Shown: in pieces, positions 30,461 to 33,692 of the stretch | Position numbering within the stretch: position 1 is the stretch's first letter | How the letters are laid out: every line of letters starts with the position of its first letter | Assembly (NCBI GenBank): GCA_031256435.1 | Contig: JAIRQO010000049.1 | Coordinates: forward strand, 1 to 33,692 | DNA: 33,692 bases | From: Cellulomonadaceae bacterium | GTDB taxonomy: Bacteria; Actinomycetota; Actinomycetes; Actinomycetales; Cellulomonadaceae | Reading direction: 5' to 3' | Notes under the pieces: model-generated | What the model saw: only the letters and a program-made list of their open reading frames with translations | Databases searched by the model: none | What the model was told of the DNA's origin: nothing | Program-made: the position numbers and the translations under genes

Positions 30461-33400
30461 ATGCTTCGTTGGAGAACGCTCACGTCTGCCATGGGTGATG
30501 CCCTGAAGGGTGCCGTTCGGGGTGCGGTTCACCGCGTGAACAACCACGGCACCCGCTCGAACCAGCGCACCACATCCGCTGGCCTCGCCGCTACTCAGCG
30601 CATCCTCGCCGCTGCTCAGCACACTCATTGCATTCGGTACACCCGCGGCGTCCAGCACACCCAGCGCACCCGCCGGGCTCGCGCGGCGGCTGCCGCCCTG
30701 GCGCTCTCCCTCACCACGGGACTCTTGGTGGCCATGCCCAGCGCTCAGGGCGCCGAAGTCACCGTGGACAACCCCGTGGTGTTCGAGGTCCTGGGAACCA
30801 TGGTGGATGGCAACGTCCGCTACTCCATCCACGTGGACGGCATCTACACGGGCCAGTCTTATCAATCGTTTACGCTGACATATCCCAATGAACTAAAACT
30901 TGTCACCACTGCCCGCGTGACCGGAGCGTGGAAGGGTGGTTCACCTCAAGCAGGAAGTGCTGTCACCACGGCCAACTTCATTATTGCCAGTGGATCACGT
31001 TCCGCAGGCGACTTCCTGACAGACCTGGAGTCAGGGCTCTACTTTGTCCTCAGTGCGGACAACGTTTTCCCCCCGGAACAATCCACGGTTTCCGTGACAG
31101 CCTCGGCAACCAAGGTCACGGCGTTCACGGACGTTGATGATTACATTCACTATTACGAGTTTGTTCCGTGGAACGGCAACTCCGCATCACCCACGCAAGG
31201 ATATGCCAACAGTTTCTGGGAGGACGCGTACAACAACGCCAAGAGGCGCACCCACCAGGACCCGAGATTCCCCACGGATCCCTCCAAGGTGATGGAAGGG
31301 TATTTAGCAACGGTGACCACTGAGGCCGAACAGATGCAATTGTATTCGGCAATCGCTGTGCACACCGGGTGGCTCGGAGGAACCCGCGCTACGGGGACCG
31401 GAACCACAAACAACGCTACCCGGGTGGGTACGGGGTTGCCCAATTCCACCACCACCAGTGCCGTGGTAGCGAACGGGGCACGCATCCAAGACCTCACCAC
31501 CATTCCCACCATTGCAACGTCCAACCGCGCCACCTACTACGGGCTCGCCAACCCGTGGTATTGGGCCACGGGTCCCGAGGCGTGGACGGCATACAACGTG
31601 TCCGCCAGCAACGTGGGCTATCACCAATGGCTCGCCGCCAACCCCACGAGTGCCTACAAACTTACAACTCCAGCGGGTGCCATCAATACCCCCACACAAG
31701 CCGCAAGTCCGGCCTACGTGTATTACCCCAAGGGAATGGCCACCGTTCCCGCCACCTCCTGGTTGATCTACGATGCTGCCACGTATCGCTACACCTATTA
31801 TCTTGATTCGCCATCCCACAACGACGCCACCAATCCTCCCGAAGTAGTGCTTCCTCCGGGCAAGACGTTTGTTGCCGATTTCAACCGAAATACCGCCGTG
31901 GCGCCCCTGAACTTCTTCAACGTCCCGGCCTATGCCTCGGGGACGGATAATTCAACGCCAGGCGTTTACCATAACTTCAAAAACCCCGGTGGGTTTGATC
32001 ACACATTCAATGCCGCTGGTGATCTCACTGCCCGGACCCGCGCAACGTCATCCGAGCCGAACAACTCCGGCACAGAGTTTGTCCTCCAGTTCGCCTATAG
32101 TTCCACGGATTCCTGGAATGACTTCTACTCCCACAACACCGCCATTTACGGATATTACGTGGAGTGGGGAGGCTACCCCGGTGACCCCAAGGCAACAGAC
32201 CTGGTGGGTTCAGACATCACCACCTCGTCCGAGGTGGAACTGGTCATGCCGATCACTATCCAGTATCGCTCCACGGTGGTAGACGGCACAGATGCGCAGG
32301 GCAACCCGGTGTATCGCACCATGTCCACCATCCCCAACAGTGGCAAGGGTTCGGACCGGATCATCACGTGGCAAACACACCTGCCGTTCACTGCCCACCG
32401 AAACGTCAACCGAGACATCCCGGCATCGCCCGTCACCGTGTTCACCGATCCACCGGGATACACCCCGTACGGCTATGAGTTCTTTGGTTCCCAGGAGGAC
32501 AGGGACAACCTCACCACCAACGCCGCCGGAGATGTTGCGGGATTCCACTCGTTGAAGAACCAGCGCATTGTGTTCCTGTACCAGCCCAACAGCTACCACC
32601 TCACATTCAACGCCAACTATCCAGGGGCTAACTCTGCCTCGGTCACCCCAGGGTCCCGCGCGGTCCTGTATGACACGCCCTACGGTGACCTGGCCTCCGC
32701 CACCCGGCCCGGCTACACGCTGACAGGCTGGTACTCCTGTGCCGCGCCACCCACCGCAGGTTCCGTTGAGGGCTGCACCGAGGTGAAGCCCACCGATTCC
32801 CACACAGTGGTGGGAGACCGCACTCTCTACGCAGGGTGGGAGGCGCGCACCAACTACGCCGTGCGGTATGACCTCGATGGCGGAACGCTCGCAGGCGCGG
32901 CAACCCTCTCAGACACCACCGCTCAATGGACCAGCACCAACCTCATTCCCACAGAAACTCCCGCCAAAGAGGGACAGATCTTTGTGGGCTGGTCCGTGGT
33001 AGCCAACGGAGACACCCAGAACGTCACCACCTCCCACACCTACGCTGACCTTGCCGCCAGCGAAACCGCTGATGGCATCACCCTGCAAGCACAATGGCGC
33101 AACGCCGAATACGTGTGGGTGGTCTATCACCTGAACGGTGGGGAGGTCCCCGGAGGCATTGACGATGCCTGGATCAACAAGCAGGAAATCGCTCAGGCCA
33201 CGGTGGCTCTCCCGGCAGCCCAGAAAGCCGGTCACACCTTTGCAGGTTGGCGAGTCGCCTCCAACGGACGCAACACCGGAGAAACATTGCCCGCTCCGGA
33301 CAACGCCCTATTCACCGCCCTCGCCGTGGACGGAGCCGACCATATCGTCGTCGAAGCAGTGTGGACCCCTCGCGAGTACACCGTCACCTATGACGTCAAC

Positions 33401-33692
33401 GGCGCAGACGCCCTCCCCCACAGCCTCACGCCGAAATCCCCCGTGCTGTGGTCAGACAACGGCCTCACCCCACCGGCCGAGGGCAATCCCACCCGCCACG
33501 GCTTTGTGTTCCTGGGGTGGAACACGTCCGCCGACGGCTCGGGCGTGCTGGTCACCCCCGGCTCCACCTATGCCACGGCTGCGCGCAATGACGACGATGC
33601 CGCGAGCGTCACCCTGTACGCCCAATGGCTCGCGGAACCCACCTATTTTGTGCGGTTTGACCTTGCGGGCGGAACGGCGGGCGGCGCTGAAG
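30461..33692 (+). CDS. Large surface protein: lectin-like region plus InlB/Flg_new repeats (runs off the window)
   Basis: The ATG at 30461 has a good AAGGGGAG ribosome binding site 7 bases upstream, and the frame stays open to the end (over 1,070 residues). A long 70-residue basic N-region precedes ARAAAAALALSLTTGLLVAM and a probable cleavage site at SAQG-AEV (about 97). Residues about 100-210 are beta-rich. A C-type-lectin-like region follows at about 235-440: SFWEDAYNNAKRR, MEGYLATVTTEAEQ, HTGWLGGTR, NPWYWATGPEAW. From about 708 there are four complete and one partial InlB-B/Flg_new repeats, each starting like YAVRYDLDGGTL, with GYTFxGW in the middle and ending LYAQW. Such proteins are adhesins in host-associated Gram-positives. 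A C-terminal anchor would lie beyond the window. Confidence 0.88.
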   Translation, partial: MLRWRTLTSAMGDALKGAVRGAVHRVNNHGTRSNQRTTSAGLAATQRILAAAQHTHCIRYTRGVQHTQRTRRARAAAAALALSLTTGLLVAMPSAQGAEVTVDNPVVFEVLGTMVDGNVRYSIHVDGIYTGQSYQSFTLTYPNELKLVTTARVTGAWKGGSPQAGSAVTTANFIIASGSRSAGDFLTDLESGLYFVLSADNVFPPEQSTVSVTASATKVTAFTDVDDYIHYYEFVPWNGNSASPTQGYANSFWEDAYNNAKRRTHQDPRFPTDPSKVMEGYLATVTTEAEQMQLYSAIAVHTGWLGGTRATGTGTTNNATRVGTGLPNSTTTSAVVANGARIQDLTTIPTIATSNRATYYGLANPWYWATGPEAWTAYNVSASNVGYHQWLAANPTSAYKLTTPAGAINTPTQAASPAYVYYPKGMATVPATSWLIYDAATYRYTYYLDSPSHNDATNPPEVVLPPGKTFVADFNRNTAVAPLNFFNVPAYASGTDNSTPGVYHNFKNPGGFDHTFNAAGDLTARTRATSSEPNNSGTEFVLQFAYSSTDSWNDFYSHNTAIYGYYVEWGGYPGDPKATDLVGSDITTSSEVELVMPITIQYRSTVVDGTDAQGNPVYRTMSTIPNSGKGSDRIITWQTHLPFTAHRNVNRDIPASPVTVFTDPPGYTPYGYEFFGSQEDRDNLTTNAAGDVAGFHSLKNQRIVFLYQPNSYHLTFNANYPGANSASVTPGSRAVLYDTPYGDLASATRPGYTLTGWYSCAAPPTAGSVEGCTEVKPTDSHTVVGDRTLYAGWEARTNYAVRYDLDGGTLAGAATLSDTTAQWTSTNLIPTETPAKEGQIFVGWSVVANGDTQNVTTSHTYADLAASETADGITLQAQWRNAEYVWVVYHLNGGEVPGGIDDAWINKQEIAQATVALPAAQKAGHTFAGWRVASNGRNTGETLPAPDNALFTALAVDGADHIVVEAVWTPREYTVTYDVNGADALPHSLTPKSPVLWSDNGLTPPAEGNPTRHGFVFLGWNTSADGSGVLVTPGSTYATAARNDDDAASVTLYAQWLAEPTYFVRFDLAGGTAGGAE
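32587..33692 (+). repeat. InlB/Flg_new protein repeats (coding)
   Basis: Repeats start at about 32590, 32857, 33109, 33379 and 33643, spaced 250-270 bp. Starting strands are YHLTFNANYP, YAVRYDLDGG, WVVYHLNGGE, YTVTYDVNGA and YFVRFDLAGG. The ends are LYAGW, LQAQW, VEAVW and LYAQW. The DNA is diverged between repeats, so this is an old protein repeat rather than a recent duplication. Confidence 0.85.

Noticed and set aside
1..33692. tRNA, rRNA or tmRNA genes
   Set aside because: No cloverleaf-like T-loop (GGTTCGAAT) with matching acceptor stem and no rRNA signature was noticed on either strand. A tRNAscan run would settle this.

Overview
The window is high-GC (about 60%) actinobacterial chromosome. 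The evidence is PurS as a separate small subunit beside PurQ, a LytR_C-type envelope protein, an RsbU-like phosphatase with a STAS partner, a SPOUT methyltransferase, an AbiEi/Vsr-like fusion typical of Actinomycetota, and probable leaderless start sites. The secreted proteins and the lectin/InlB-repeat adhesin would suit a host-associated member of the Actinomycetales, but the genus cannot be fixed from the sequence.

Layout. 1-1795: end of a LytR_C protein and a polyprenol-type (GT87-like) membrane glycosyltransferase. 1850-8692: de novo purine genes, all on the minus strand (purA, purD, purC, a lipoprotein, purS-purQ), with a small DUF4190-like membrane gene on plus. 8839-11121: divergent GAF-SpoIIE-HATPase phosphatase and STAS antagonist, a partner-switching pair. 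11209-14346: fbaA, trmH-like methyltransferase and purT. 14347-17083: a possible 30-residue ORF and two toxin-antitoxin pairs (MntA/HepT-like and VapB/VapC-like). 17717-23688: five SipW/TasA-like or alternate-signal exported proteins, four of them in a tight operon. 24230-25273: an AbiEi-like/Vsr-like endonuclease gene. 25640-28396: aspA and a D12 adenine methyltransferase. 28915-30183: a DUF4143-type ATPase. 30461 to the end: a large surface protein with a C-type-lectin-like region and InlB/Flg_new repeats, open at the window edge.

The striking feature is the repeat content. At least five REP-like hairpin families fill intergenic space, and some are translated in frame (purT and the last secreted-protein gene). 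They bracket purC (56-bp palindromes) and VapBC (116-bp direct repeats) and form a perfect 6 x 53-bp array at the 3' end of the secreted-protein operon. Two isolated genes are each framed by their own short regular arrays. The AbiEi/Vsr-like gene sits between two mirrored 31-bp-period arrays. The DUF4143 ATPase sits between two 23-bp-period arrays plus a duplicated 33-bp element. Both proteins carry a PD-(D/E)XK-like nuclease signature. These repeat-framed nuclease-like singletons are the best candidates in the window for an undescribed system. The link between protein and repeat is inference; the repeats themselves are read directly from the sequence.
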